A DNA stretch of 64,000 nucleotides from Bacillota bacterium (GCA_023437365.1 JAEZGK010000103.1:124001-188000); one strand, 5' to 3'; shown: positions 17,099 through 26,743, counted from the first letter of the stretch. A program made the numbers and translations. The notes: a model not told the origin generated them from the letters alone.

Positions 17099-18408
17099 TA
17101 TGAATTAAATATCTCCATCAACATTGCGACTTCATCGCCAAAGTTTATCTTAGAATCAACATCCTGCTGTAAGAAAGCATTCACTTCCTTGATTTTGGCT
17201 ATAGCATAATCAATATCAGGATTAGAACCACTCTTGTAAGCGCCGATATTAATCAGATCCTCTGCATCCTGGTAAGTGGCAAGTACATTTTTCAGCTTAC
17301 CCGCAGCAGCCTTATGCTCACTGTTTACGATAGAGCTCATACAACGGGAAATGCTCTGTAATACGTCAATCGCGGGATAGTGGTTCTTATGTCCCAGCTT
17401 TCTGGATAACATGATATGTCCGTCCAGAATACTTCTTGCTGTATCAGTAATCGGCTCATTAAAGTCGTCACCATCAACCAGCACTGTATATAGTCCGGTG
17501 ATTGAGCCATGCTCCGAATTCCCGGCACGCTCAAGTAATTTGGGCATTTCAGAATATACACTGGGCGGATATCCTCTGGATACCGGAGGTTCCCCCGAAG
17601 CAAGACCAATTTCTCTCTGTGCCATAGAAAATCGGGTCAGGGAGTCCATCATCAGTAGGACATCTTTCCCCTGGTCCCTAAAATATTCAGCAATGGCCGT
17701 CGCCGTCTTAGCAGCTTTCTTACGGATCAGCGCCGGTTTATCGGAAGTCGCAACTACAAGAACAGAGCGTCTGATTCCTTCTTCTCCGAGATCGCGTTCA
17801 ATGAATTCACGGACCTCTCTGCCTCGCTCTCCGATTAACGCAATGACATTGATATCTGCCTTGGTATTCCTTGCGAACATACCGAGCAGAGTACTTTTAC
17901 CAACCCCGCTACCTGCAAAGATACCAATTCTCTGTCCCTTTCCCACCGTCAACATACCATCCACTGCTTTTACCCCGAGCGGTAATACTTCATCAATGAT
18001 CTTACGTCTCAGAGGGTCCGGCGGCGGTGCTTCAGCCGGATAGTACAAAGAACCGACAAGCTCTGTAGCATCCATTGGTTTTCCCAGTCCATCCAAGGTT
18101 TTCCCGAGAAGATGCTCACCGACAGGGACTCGAAAAGCTGTTCCCGAATTCTCTACCAGGCTGCCGATACCGACTCCCGTCATATCGTCATAAGGCATCA
18201 GCAAAATTCTGTTTTCTCGAAAGCCAACTACTTCAGCTGCTTTTTTCTGTTTCTGGTTCTCCCCGGTTATGTAGCAGACATCATTCAGATTCGCATTTGG
18301 ACCGGACGCTTCTATCGTTAAACCGACCAACTTTACTACTCTGCCGATTTCCTGCTCGTAGGATTTATCAAGAAGCTGTCTGTATTTTTCTAAATCAATT
18401 GCTGCCAT
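17098..18408 (-). CDS. fliI: FliI, flagellar export ATPase
   Basis: FliI is the F1-beta-like ATPase that powers unfolding and release of flagellar export substrates. The 436-residue protein has the Walker A loop GSGVGKST (166-173), the GERGREVREF segment and the DSLTRFSMAQREIGLA segment typical of export ATPases. The frame opens 13 codons earlier at a TTG; the ATG at 18408 gives the usual FliI length. The gene lies between fliH and fliJ, its regulator and stalk. Confidence 0.96.
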   Translation of the reverse strand: MAAIDLEKYRQLLDKSYEQEIGRVVKLVGLTIEASGPNANLNDVCYITGENQKQKKAAEVVGFRENRILLMPYDDMTGVGIGSLVENSGTAFRVPVGEHLLGKTLDGLGKPMDATELVGSLYYPAEAPPPDPLRRKIIDEVLPLGVKAVDGMLTVGKGQRIGIFAGSGVGKSTLLGMFARNTKADINVIALIGERGREVREFIERDLGEEGIRRSVLVVATSDKPALIRKKAAKTATAIAEYFRDQGKDVLLMMDSLTRFSMAQREIGLASGEPPVSRGYPPSVYSEMPKLLERAGNSEHGSITGLYTVLVDGDDFNEPITDTARSILDGHIMLSRKLGHKNHYPAIDVLQSISRCMSSIVNSEHKAAAGKLKNVLATYQDAEDLINIGAYKSGSNPDIDYAIAKIKEVNAFLQQDVDSKINFGDEVAMLMEIFNS

Positions 18409-18450
18409 GATTACCTGCTTTCCTATTATATCGACAATATCGAACAAAAA

Positions 18451-19233
18451 CTAAATACCGGCGATTAACTTTAGATCCAGGATTAAATTATTTAACTGAA
18501 CATCCAGGCTGCAATTGATCACCTTATATTCTGTTTCGATAAGACATTGGTTCTTTTTCAGATTCAAATCCTCGATGATGAACAAAGGTACTTCCCTTCC
18601 GATCGCTGCCAACAGGAGATTTTTGCGAATGGAAACGAATTCATAGTCCTCTTTGGATACCCTTATCGTATATTCATCGCACTTTTCTAGATTCTTTAAG
18701 GCTTTATCTACCAGATACAGAATCACTTCGTCCCTGTCTTCAATCACAATCCCTGTGATTTTTTCAACCAAGGCAGTAATAATATCTGCAATCTGCGGTT
18801 CCAGAGAATAAGCCATCCGGTCATATTCTTCCTGCAAGCTGATAGATTGTGCTTCATAATTCTCCTTCAGCTTCTGAATTTCCTCCCTGGCCTCAAGCAT
18901 TCCTTCGTCAAAGCCCTTCTTATGAGCCGCCGAATATGCCTCATTTCTCAGTTGTTCCGCATCCTTCTTCGCTTGGCTGATGATATATTCGGCCTCTGCT
19001 TTCGCATCCTCCAGAATCTTGGCTGCCTTCTCCGTATCGGCTTCTGACGGCAGCTGTTCTACCATGAGTGCCTGTATTCCTTCCACAAACCCCTCGTCGG
19101 CAGCAGGAGGAGCGGCAGTCATCAGCACCTTTCGTCTTTCTTCCAGTTCCTTATCTATCCGCAGATGAGTATCGATTGTCTTTTTCGTTTCCTCCTCATA
19201 TCGAATGGAATAAGCCTTAATCACATTAGACAA
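18451..19233 (-). CDS. fliH: FliH, flagellar export ATPase regulator (TTG start)
   Basis: FliH binds and restrains FliI and links it to the C-ring. The predicted protein is 260 residues: a polar N-terminus, a long Ala/Glu-rich helix (about 70-150) and a C-terminal globular domain. The open frame runs 32 codons further into fliG, but the family usually starts like MSNVIKAYS, and a TTG at 19233 gives this, with GGAGGT 10 nt upstream. This start overlaps the fliG stop by 8 nt. Confidence 0.88.
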   Translation of the reverse strand: MSNVIKAYSIRYEEETKKTIDTHLRIDKELEERRKVLMTAAPPAADEGFVEGIQALMVEQLPSEADTEKAAKILEDAKAEAEYIISQAKKDAEQLRNEAYSAAHKKGFDEGMLEAREEIQKLKENYEAQSISLQEEYDRMAYSLEPQIADIITALVEKITGIVIEDRDEVILYLVDKALKNLEKCDEYTIRVSKEDYEFVSIRKNLLLAAIGREVPLFIIEDLNLKKNQCLIETEYKVINCSLDVQLNNLILDLKLIAGI

Positions 19234-20239
19234 CGATCTCGTCACCTCCGCCTCTGGAAATAATAATTTCAGAGGAATCTTCCAGTTTTCTGATGATATT
19301 AACAATCTTCTGCTGTGCCTCTTCCACATCCTTCAAACGTATAGGTCCCATGTATTCCATATCTTCACGAATCATAGAAGAAAGACGTTTCGACAGGTTG
19401 TTAAAGATCACGTTCTGTACCTCTTCGTTCGAGCCCTTTAAGGCAACAGCAAGCTCATTGTTGTCAACCTCACGAAGAACTCTTTGTATGGATTTATCAT
19501 CCAGGCTAAGAATATCCTCAAATACAAACATCTTACGTCTGATTTCATCTGCGAGCTCGGGTTCTTCGATTTCCAAGGTCTCCATAATATGCTTTTCTGT
19601 TCCGCGGTCTACGGTATTTAAGATTTCTACGATAGAGTCCACACCACCGACGATGGTATAATCCTGATTTACTAAGGACGCCAGCTTACGCTCGAGCACT
19701 CTTTCCACTTCTTTGATTACATCCGGGGAGGTACGATCCATCTGGGCGATACGTCTTGCAACATCCGCCTGTTTATCCGGAGCCAGCGACGAAATAATTG
19801 TCGATGCCTGTCCAGGTGACAGATAGGCTAAAATCAATGCTATGGTCTGAGGATGCTCGTCCTGAATGAAGTTGAGTAACTGGGAAGCATCTGTCTTCCT
19901 GACAAATTCAAACGGTCTAACCTGCAGGGAGGCCGTCAGTTTTCCGATTACATCCCTTGCCTTTTCTGAACCAAGTGCCTTCTCCAAAAGCTCCTTTGCA
20001 TAGGAAATACCGCCTTCGGCAATATACTGCTGAGCAAGACAGATCTCGTAGAATTCATCCATGACCTGATCTTTGGTCGCAGGAGAGATACTACGCGTAT
20101 TTGCAATTTCAAGCGTCATGGTCTCAATCTCTTCCTCTTTGAGGTGCTTAAAAATACTGGCGGAGCGCTCCGGGCCGAGGGAGATCAATAGAATCGCCGC
20201 TTTCTGTATTCCGGTGATTTCACCGCTGTTTCTTGCCAT
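19226..20239 (-). CDS. fliG: FliG, flagellar motor switch protein
   Basis: FliG joins the MS-ring to the C-ring and receives torque from MotA. The 337-residue protein has the N-terminal FliF-binding domain, the EHPQ motif in the middle domain, and the C-terminal torque helix with alternating charges (FEDILSLDDKSIQRVLREVD). GGAGGT lies 4 nt before the ATG at 20239; the longer frame is not needed. It lies between fliF and fliH. Confidence 0.96.
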   Translation of the reverse strand: MARNSGEITGIQKAAILLISLGPERSASIFKHLKEEEIETMTLEIANTRSISPATKDQVMDEFYEICLAQQYIAEGGISYAKELLEKALGSEKARDVIGKLTASLQVRPFEFVRKTDASQLLNFIQDEHPQTIALILAYLSPGQASTIISSLAPDKQADVARRIAQMDRTSPDVIKEVERVLERKLASLVNQDYTIVGGVDSIVEILNTVDRGTEKHIMETLEIEEPELADEIRRKMFVFEDILSLDDKSIQRVLREVDNNELAVALKGSNEEVQNVIFNNLSKRLSSMIREDMEYMGPIRLKDVEEAQQKIVNIIRKLEDSSEIIISRGGGDEIVV

Positions 20240-20273
20240 AACAACCTCCATTCTGCCGTAAAGCAGCAGCTAA

Positions 20274-21866
20274 TTAACTCCAATCCTCGTTCAGCCAGTT
20301 TCGCAGCAGCTGTGCTACTGCCTCCGGCTTTTCATCCACAAATTTTTCTATCATTCTTCGTACCTCGGATACCTCATTGAACTCGATATCCTCGATTGAT
20401 TGATTTTCCTTGGTTGTCGCCAACAGCTGTTCTACCGACAGCTCCGGTTCAAGCTCGGTCACTTCGACAGGTCCGATACCCTTGAATACTACAAAGATCA
20501 GAAGACCTACAATCAATACTGCCAGTACAATCATCAATATGTTGGACCAGCTCATGGCTGTTCTGGCTGTCGGGATAAATACCGGCTGCTCATATGCCGT
20601 GATGGAGATTTTATCTGCTGCTATTCCTGTAGCCAAGGATACCATCGTGATGATGGAAGGATCCACTGTGATAGGCTTGCCGGCACCATTCTGGTCGGCA
20701 TATTGCTCGAAGGTCAGATCTCCAAGTAAGCCCTGCTGCTTTAAATCCGCCTCTTTATAATTTGTCACCTTCCGCAGTACAATACTGATGGAAGATTGAT
20801 CGGGTATGATCGCACCGATCTCATATTTTGTATTGGTTACCCTTTCGTTCGGGAGATAGTCATATTCCTTCGTTTCCACATTACTGTTATTGGAAGCCTG
20901 GGTTTGAATCTGATAGGTAGTCTCATCGTTAGAATCGGTTCCCGGGGGTCCTCCCGAGCTGTCTGCATTCTCCGCAGTATAAGTATAGCTGTGCTTATAT
21001 AAGCCCTGATCCTGACCTTCTGCCGGAAGATACTCCGTATAGAGCTGAGTAACCTGATCCATATTAAAAGTCAGATTCGGCATGATTTCGGCATCATCAA
21101 AACCGCTTTTTAAAAGTCCCATGTAGAGATTATTGATGAAAGTATTACGGAGTCTCTGCTTATAATCTTCATTCGAGCTGGCACTACCGGAATACAGATC
21201 CTGTTCTCCACCGAATAACAGATTCCCCTCCTGATCCGCAACCTTGATCCGATCCGTTGTCTTATTGCCGATGACAGCAGCTACAAACTCCGCTATCGTC
21301 TGTGCGGACTCCGGTTTAAAATCATCATTTACCGTAAGGAAGACGCTTGCAGGAGTTTCTTCTGCCTCTTTTAAGATAGAATCCGTATTTTCGGATGGTA
21401 TGTAATAAACTTTAGCATCCTCTACTCCCTCCATCGTTTTCAGATCATTACGAATCTGATTCTGCAGATAGAGATTTAACTTCAAGGTGCGGTCACTGTT
21501 CGTGGTACTCAGACTATTATTTAGAAGATCATCAACGGAAATGCCTACAGACGGCATATCATTGCTCGCCAAGAGTAATACTGCATCGGAATAGCGCTTT
21601 GCATCGACAGATACGGTAAGATTATCACCCCCGAGTTTATAGGGAATACTCTCACCCTTAAGAATATCCACAATCTGACTGGCTTCCTTTGCTGTTTCTG
21701 CTGTTTTGAGCGTCGTATATTCGACCCGCTGCATCAGAAAAATCAGTAAACCAAAAGCAAGGACAACAACACAGAAAACACTGATAATAACTGTTTTCTG
21801 CTTGTTGGTATATTTTTTCCACAGATCGAGTAATTGTTTTGGAATTTGTTTCAATCTTTCTGGCAT
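20274..21866 (-). CDS. fliF: FliF, flagellar MS-ring protein
   Basis: FliF builds the MS-ring, the first structure of the basal body. About 530 residues: a membrane helix near residues 25-45, ring-building motifs, a Gly/Ser/Thr-rich periplasmic central region, a second membrane helix near residues 440-465, and a C-terminal tail that binds FliG. Two ATGs lie two codons apart; AAGGAG sits 9 nt from the second, which I use. Upstream, towards fliE, lies a strong hairpin. Confidence 0.95.
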   Translation of the reverse strand: MPERLKQIPKQLLDLWKKYTNKQKTVIISVFCVVVLAFGLLIFLMQRVEYTTLKTAETAKEASQIVDILKGESIPYKLGGDNLTVSVDAKRYSDAVLLLASNDMPSVGISVDDLLNNSLSTTNSDRTLKLNLYLQNQIRNDLKTMEGVEDAKVYYIPSENTDSILKEAEETPASVFLTVNDDFKPESAQTIAEFVAAVIGNKTTDRIKVADQEGNLLFGGEQDLYSGSASSNEDYKQRLRNTFINNLYMGLLKSGFDDAEIMPNLTFNMDQVTQLYTEYLPAEGQDQGLYKHSYTYTAENADSSGGPPGTDSNDETTYQIQTQASNNSNVETKEYDYLPNERVTNTKYEIGAIIPDQSSISIVLRKVTNYKEADLKQQGLLGDLTFEQYADQNGAGKPITVDPSIITMVSLATGIAADKISITAYEQPVFIPTARTAMSWSNILMIVLAVLIVGLLIFVVFKGIGPVEVTELEPELSVEQLLATTKENQSIEDIEFNEVSEVRRMIEKFVDEKPEAVAQLLRNWLNEDWS

Positions 21867-21933
21867 GATCATTAGCTCCTTAGTCTGGTTTACTCACAGC
21901 TTATTACTGAAATTTGCTGGTGGATTAATGTGC

Positions 21934-21996
21934 TTTCCGAGTAAGCTATACTGCAATGTAAGCTCGCATGCAATTACAGTATAGCTTACCCGGAAA
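21934..21996. repeat. 20-bp near-perfect inverted repeat between fliE and fliF
   Basis: The arms at 21934-21953 and 21977-21996 pair at 19 of 20 positions (TTTCCGAGTAAGCTATACTG), with a 23-nt loop containing GCATGC. It fills the 170-nt gap between fliE and fliF. On the minus strand the outer part ends with TTTCC but no long T-run, so termination would be weak. It is one of several large hairpins inside this operon. Confidence 0.75.
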
Positions 21997-22038
21997 AACT
22001 GTGCAGCAGCTTCACACCTCAATCAACCGGATAGAAAA

Positions 22039-22350
22039 TTAGAATTGTAAGTTCATGATTTCCCTGTAGGCATCCATAACTGCATTTCGTACGGCAACCG
22101 TATACTGCAGTGAGAGGTTCGCCTTCTGTTGAGCCACCTGGAGGTCATGAGTACTGTCGGTAAGTCCGAGCGCATAGGATGTTTCTGCTTCCTCTGCGGC
22201 GTTCGTATAGTCATTTGTCTGATTAACCAAATTCACGGCAGCCTGAAACAGACTCTCAAAGCTGGCGTTCCCACTTTCCGTGGTCTTCGTAAGGGAGCCT
22301 GCACCCAATTGGCTTAAATCCGCTAAATTGCCGATTGAACTGATATTCAT
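22039..22350 (-). CDS. fliE: FliE, basal body protein linking MS-ring and rod
   Basis: FliE connects the MS-ring to the rod and is the first protein exported by the flagellar type III system. The 103-residue protein has no signal peptide and the typical C-terminal helix (DLQVAQQKANLSLQYTVAVR). It follows flgC by 17 nt; GGAGG lies upstream of the ATG. The gap to fliF carries a 20-bp hairpin. Confidence 0.95.
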   Translation of the reverse strand: MNISSIGNLADLSQLGAGSLTKTTESGNASFESLFQAAVNLVNQTNDYTNAAEEAETSYALGLTDSTHDLQVAQQKANLSLQYTVAVRNAVMDAYREIMNLQF

Positions 22351-22367
22351 GAATTATCCTCCGCTGC

Positions 22368-22805
22368 TTATTTTCCTACCTCAAGGCCCTTTAAAGCCAT
22401 ACTCTTCGTTGCGTTAAACGCTGTAACATTGGCTTCATAGGATCTGGTAGCGCTGATCATATCCGTCATTTCCTGAACAACATTGACATTCGGATAGGTT
22501 ACATAACCATCCTCATCCGAGTCGGGATGGGAGGGGTCATATACCTTACGCATCTCGGAAGCGGTATCCTCAGTAATCTCCGTCACCTTAACTCCGTTAC
22601 CGATACTGCCGGCGGTCTTCATCAGTACTGTCCCGAAAGGGGAGATATCCTTTTCCGCGAACACTACGGTCTTTCGTCTGTATGTATTACCGTTCTCGTC
22701 TCTGGTTGTATTTACATTCGCTATATTCTGAGAAATGATATCGAGTCTGAGCCGCTGCGCGGTCATACCGCTTGCACTGACATTCATTCCGTTCATGAAC
22801 GACAT
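22368..22805 (-). CDS. flgC: FlgC, flagellar proximal rod protein
   Basis: FlgC is one of the rod proteins of the basal body. The 145-residue product has the axial N-terminus (SGMTAQRLRLDIISQNIANVNT) and the C-terminal helix (MISATRSYEANVTAFNATKS). The frame opens 10 codons earlier, but AGGAGGT lies 6 nt before the ATG at 22805. It lies between flgB and fliE. Confidence 0.95.
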   Translation of the reverse strand: MSFMNGMNVSASGMTAQRLRLDIISQNIANVNTTRDENGNTYRRKTVVFAEKDISPFGTVLMKTAGSIGNGVKVTEITEDTASEMRKVYDPSHPDSDEDGYVTYPNVNVVQEMTDMISATRSYEANVTAFNATKSMALKGLEVGK

Positions 22806-22878
22806 AATCTTACCTCCTATGTATAGAGCAGCCACAGCTTATGGAAAGCATGCGGTTAAGCTTATTCAATTATCTCTC

Positions 22879-23268
22879 TTACTTGGCAGCAAGTACGCTT
22901 TTTATACGACTGAATTCCTGGGTCATCGAATCCATCAGGGCATAGTAACGAATCTGATTTTCTGCAAGATTAGCAGATTCCGTATCGATATCCACATTGT
23001 TACCGTCCATGCGATAACTGAGAGACGCATTATCCGTATAAACCGTTGCGTCCAGTGAATTAAGCTTTGCGTTCGCCACTCTGTGATCCAGTGAACCGTC
23101 TCCCAATAAGGAGTTCATCAAATAGGATTCGAATTGTACATCCTTTCTTTTGTAACCGGGTGTGTCAACGTTAGCAATGTTATTGGCAATGATTTCGTCC
23201 CTCTTCCAGCTTGCATCCGCTGCTTTGTCCAACACGTTAATGTAGTTAAATGCATTTGAGCCAATCAT
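22879..23268 (-). CDS. flgB: FlgB, flagellar proximal rod protein; first gene of the operon
   Basis: FlgB is a proximal rod protein exported early. The 129-residue product has the conserved N-terminal rod motif (DEIIANNIANVDTPGYKRKDV). AAAGGAG lies 7 nt before the ATG at 23268, so the six-codon longer frame is rejected. It is the first gene of the long flagellar operon; the upstream gap holds the codY terminator and a candidate promoter. Confidence 0.95.
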   Translation of the reverse strand: MIGSNAFNYINVLDKAADASWKRDEIIANNIANVDTPGYKRKDVQFESYLMNSLLGDGSLDHRVANAKLNSLDATVYTDNASLSYRMDGNNVDIDTESANLAENQIRYYALMDSMTQEFSRIKSVLAAK

Positions 23269-23292
23269 ATGCGTACTCCTTTCCATACAAAT

Positions 23293-23320
23293 ATTATAAT
23301 AAATATTAAAAAAAACACAA
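23293..23320 (-). promoter_or_regulatory. Candidate sigma-A promoter of the flagellar operon
   Basis: Minus-strand TTGTGT (23320-23315) and TATAAT (23298-23293) are 16 bp apart, about 25 nt before flgB. The region is very A+T rich, so chance matches are likely. No clear sigma-D-type promoter was seen. Confidence 0.4.
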
Positions 23321-23454
23321 GATATATTTAAAAAATTAGTAGAATAATACTACACCTTGTATAATAATGTATTTTACAAGAAACCCCTGCCGTCAGACGG
23401 ACTCGAGAAATCTTATCTGCCGGAGATTGAGGGATAAGTTTTATAGAATTTTAA

Positions 23455-23500
23455 TGAAATAAAAAAGGATTCATGAGATTTCATCCCCACAAATCCTTTT
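23455..23500 (-). terminator. Intrinsic terminator of codY
   Basis: On the minus strand AAAAGGATT (23500-23492) pairs with AATCCTTTT (23471-23463), followed by a run of T with one A. It lies 14 nt past the codY stop and separates codY from the flagellar operon. Confidence 0.8.
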
Positions 23501-23514
23501 GCACTACTAATCCA

Positions 23515-24288
23515 TTATTGATTATTCAGATTTTTCAATTCCTCGAATACTACATCGTTTAATACTCTGATATAGGTTCCCTTCATACCGGACGAACGGG
23601 ATTCGATGACCCCTGCACTCTCAAACTTCCTAAGCGCATTCACAATCACCGATCTTGTGATACCCACACGGTCAGCAATCTTGCTGGCCACCAATATTCC
23701 TTCGTTACCCTTTAATTCCTCAAAGATATGGGTAATCGCTTCCAACTCCGAAAAGGATAAGGTACTGATCGCAGATTTCACGATTTGAACCTTACGGTTC
23801 TCTTCTGCGTTCTCTTCATTTACAGAACGCATCATTTCCAGACCTACCACCGTGGTACCATATTCACTTAATATAATATCATCCAATGTATACTGCGGAC
23901 CGTTCTTATATAAGAACAGCGTTCCGAGTCTCTCTCCTGCAATATCGATGGGAGTTATAATTGCCTGATAAGTATCTACATTATCAAATTCAAAGCCGAG
24001 TGTCCTCAAGTTAACATTTTCTTTCGTTGATAATATGTTCAGGAGTCTTTCGTTCAGCAAGCCGTCGATATGTCTGCCGACAGCATCCTTAATCAACTCC
24101 TTGATCTCATTGATGTCGCTGCGGTTTTTTACACCGAGCACCTTCCCCTTACGGCTGATGACTAAAACATTGGATGCAAGTATTTCGCTCAAGACAACAC
24201 AGATGTCATTAAATACAACCTTATGCGAATTATTATTATGCAGCAGGTTATTAATCTTTCTTGTTTTATCTAGTAACTGTACACTCAT
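23515..24288 (-). CDS. codY: CodY, GTP- and branched-chain-amino-acid-responsive repressor
   Basis: CodY is the global nutrient-sensing repressor of Firmicutes and controls amino acid, motility and virulence genes. The 257-residue protein has the N-terminal GAF ligand domain and a C-terminal winged helix (ASKIADRVGITRSVIVNALRKF, about 200-221) with the conserved continuation ending KGTYIRVLND. The gene lies immediately before flgB, an order also found in Bacillus, but the neighbours trmFO, xerC and clpQY are absent here. It has its own promoter and terminator. Confidence 0.96.
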   Translation of the reverse strand: MSVQLLDKTRKINNLLHNNNSHKVVFNDICVVLSEILASNVLVISRKGKVLGVKNRSDINEIKELIKDAVGRHIDGLLNERLLNILSTKENVNLRTLGFEFDNVDTYQAIITPIDIAGERLGTLFLYKNGPQYTLDDIILSEYGTTVVGLEMMRSVNEENAEENRKVQIVKSAISTLSFSELEAITHIFEELKGNEGILVASKIADRVGITRSVIVNALRKFESAGVIESRSSGMKGTYIRVLNDVVFEELKNLNNQ

Positions 24289-24460
24289 TACTTGGTTCCT
24301 CCCAGCTTCTTCTAATCCCCTCTAGGCTTCCAACATACAAGGTCCAATGCCGTGAGGCAGAAAAATACGAACTAACGAGGTTATGCTACGTATTTACGAT
24401 CAGTATTATTGGAAGAGGTTTTTACAACTAGGAATAATTTCTAATTGTATCACCTTTTTA

Positions 24461-24489
24461 ATAATATCACATGTTATCTCCAAAAACAA
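24461..24489 (-). promoter_or_regulatory. Promoter of codY
   Basis: TTGTTT (24489-24484), 17-bp spacer and TATTAT (24466-24461) on the minus strand. This would give a leader of about 165 nt before codY. In the leader I see no known riboswitch. The rest of the 24289-24580 gap holds nothing else I recognise. Confidence 0.6.
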
Positions 24490-24580
24490 TAGGCTTTTCG
24501 CTATTTTGACGCACATTATGACTTAATTAATAAATATTATGTCCAATTTTGTATTTTTTCAAAAAAAATGATACAAATAT

Positions 24581-26638
24581 CTATTTTGAAATACTCATAA
24601 CGTGCCCGCACTTCTCACTATCACATACCAGCTTATTTCCCTTTTCCAGCAGGATTCCTCCGCATTTCTCACAACGCATTCCCGAAGGCTTCTGCCAGGT
24701 CATAAATTCGCAGGTTGGATTGTTGACACAGCCGTAGTATTTTCTCCCCTTCTTCGTCTTCCTCAGAACAATATCACTTCCGCAGAAGGGACATTCCACA
24801 CCGATTTTTTCAAGGTACGGCTTGGTATTCTTACATCCCGGGAAACCGGGGCATGCAAGGAACTTACCATGCGGACCATATTTCACTACCATGTTGCGGC
24901 CGCATTCTTCACAAATTTCTTCAGTTACCTCGTCCTCGATCTGTATCTTATCAAGCACCATATGCGCGTTGTTTACTGCTTCCTCCAGATCAGGATAAAA
25001 ATTACTGATAATTGTCTTATAAGAAACCGTTCCGTCCTCTACACAATCCAGCAGGGATTCCATATTTGCGGTAAAATTAACATCCACTATACTCGGAAAT
25101 GCTGCTTTCATGATGTTATTCACAGCTTCACCAAGCTCTGTAACATAAAGATTTTTATTCTCCTTCGCTACATAGCGTCTTACAATGATTGTCGTAATGG
25201 TAGGAGAATAGGTACTTGGTCTTCCGATCCCAAGCTCCTCTAAGGTCTTTACCAGGGAAGCCTCGGTATAGTGTGCGGGCGGCTGGGTAAAATGCTGACT
25301 CGGATCCAGCTTGAGCAGCGTGAGCTTCTGTCCCTCTGTAATACTATCATAGCTTGCCCCTGTATCTTCCTCCTCTTCCTCCGGTATATATACACTCATA
25401 AAGCCCTCGAAGATCAATTTAGAAGAGGCGGTCGTAAACCTTAAATCATTTGCATCGATCTTGATGGTCGTAGTCTCATATCTTGCAGCCTGCATCCTGC
25501 TGGCAGTAAAACGCTTCCAGATCAATTGATAGAGTCTGTACTGATCTCTGTTCAGTGAGTTCTTTAGTTCCTCGGGAGTGTATTCTATATAAGTGGGACG
25601 AATCGCTTCATGCGCATCCTGTATCTTCTTTCCCGTACGCCCCAGATTCTCCTCCTGAGCAACAAATTCTTCTCCGTAGTGTTCCTTGATAAACTGCTTG
25701 GCAGCCTGATCTGCTTCGTCGCTGATACGGACGGAATCAGTTCTAAGGTAGGTTATTAAGCCGACTGTGCCGTGATTTTTGATATCGACACCCTCATACA
25801 GCTGCTGTGCCAGCTGCATCGTCTTCTGGGTCGAGAAGTTCAGTGCCTTGGCAGCTTCCTGCTGCAGCGTACTGGTGGTAAACGGCAGCGGAGCCTTGCG
25901 GATACGCTCGCTCCTCTTAATTTCACTTACCGTAAATTGTGCATTCTCAAGCTGTTTAATGATATCATTCATTTCAGCCTCACTGCGGATATCGCGCTTA
26001 CCACCGTTCAGCTTCGCTACCAAAGGCTTTTTCTTTCCCTTGATGTCGAACTCTGCTTCCAGATTCCAGTATTCCTCCGGAACAAACGCGTTGATCTCAT
26101 CCTCACGATCGCAAATAATACGAAGTGCTACAGACTGCACCCTTCCGGCACTTAAGCCTCGTTTTACCTTGCTCCATAAAAGCGGGCTGATCCGATATCC
26201 CACCATACGGTCAAGGATACGACGTGCCTGCTGAGCATTCACCAGGTCCATATCGATTTCTCTGGCCTGCTTGATGGAGGCTTTTACGGCATTTTTCGTA
26301 ATTTCATTGAAGGTTATTCTACTTGAATCCTTTTCCTCCAGCTTCAAAGTATTGGACAAATGCCAGGAGATTGCTTCTCCTTCACGGTCAGGGTCAGTTG
26401 CAAGATAAACCTTGTCTGCTTTTTTGACTTCCTTACGAAGCTTAGCGAGCAGGTCTCCCTTTCCTCTGATCGTTATATATTTCGGCTCATAATCGTTCTC
26501 TATATCAATACCCAATTGGCTTTTCGGCAGATCACGGACATGGCCGTTGGAGGCCAGGACTTCATAATTTGTTCCCAAAAACTTCTTAATCGTTTTTGCC
26601 TTAGCCGGTGATTCCACGATAACAAGATATCTTGGCAT
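24581..26638 (-). CDS. topA: DNA topoisomerase I
   Basis: TopA relaxes negative supercoils. The 685-residue protein begins with the Toprim domain (Glu9; Asp82-x-Asp84-x-Glu86), has the catalytic tyrosine at Tyr297 (GLITYLRTDS), and ends with three Cys4 zinc-ribbon units starting near residues 588, 630 and 657. The ATG has GAGGG upstream. It lies between dprA and codY; dprA-topA is a conserved order in Firmicutes. Confidence 0.97.
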   Translation of the reverse strand: MPRYLVIVESPAKAKTIKKFLGTNYEVLASNGHVRDLPKSQLGIDIENDYEPKYITIRGKGDLLAKLRKEVKKADKVYLATDPDREGEAISWHLSNTLKLEEKDSSRITFNEITKNAVKASIKQAREIDMDLVNAQQARRILDRMVGYRISPLLWSKVKRGLSAGRVQSVALRIICDREDEINAFVPEEYWNLEAEFDIKGKKKPLVAKLNGGKRDIRSEAEMNDIIKQLENAQFTVSEIKRSERIRKAPLPFTTSTLQQEAAKALNFSTQKTMQLAQQLYEGVDIKNHGTVGLITYLRTDSVRISDEADQAAKQFIKEHYGEEFVAQEENLGRTGKKIQDAHEAIRPTYIEYTPEELKNSLNRDQYRLYQLIWKRFTASRMQAARYETTTIKIDANDLRFTTASSKLIFEGFMSVYIPEEEEEDTGASYDSITEGQKLTLLKLDPSQHFTQPPAHYTEASLVKTLEELGIGRPSTYSPTITTIIVRRYVAKENKNLYVTELGEAVNNIMKAAFPSIVDVNFTANMESLLDCVEDGTVSYKTIISNFYPDLEEAVNNAHMVLDKIQIEDEVTEEICEECGRNMVVKYGPHGKFLACPGFPGCKNTKPYLEKIGVECPFCGSDIVLRKTKKGRKYYGCVNNPTCEFMTWQKPSGMRCEKCGGILLEKGNKLVCDSEKCGHVMSISK

Positions 26639-26714
26639 GCTAGTAATTCCCTCATTTCTATATTTGCTGTATGGATATCAGACATTAATTTTATTCTAGG
26701 TTCCAAACAAAAGA

Positions 26715-26743
26715 AGCATATACTATTTTTTCTTTATTTTCAA
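26715..26743 (-). promoter_or_regulatory. Candidate promoter of topA
   Basis: TTGAAA (26743-26738), 17-bp spacer, TATGCT (26720-26715) on the minus strand, about 75 nt before topA. No terminator is visible between dprA and topA, so readthrough may also contribute. Confidence 0.5.

Noticed and set aside
17411..18043. Plus-strand frame of 210 codons opposite fliI
   Set aside because: Shadow of fliI; Ser/Pro/Thr-rich composition is typical of an antisense frame.
24602..25243. Plus-strand frame of 213 codons opposite topA
   Set aside because: Shadow of the zinc-ribbon and central part of topA.
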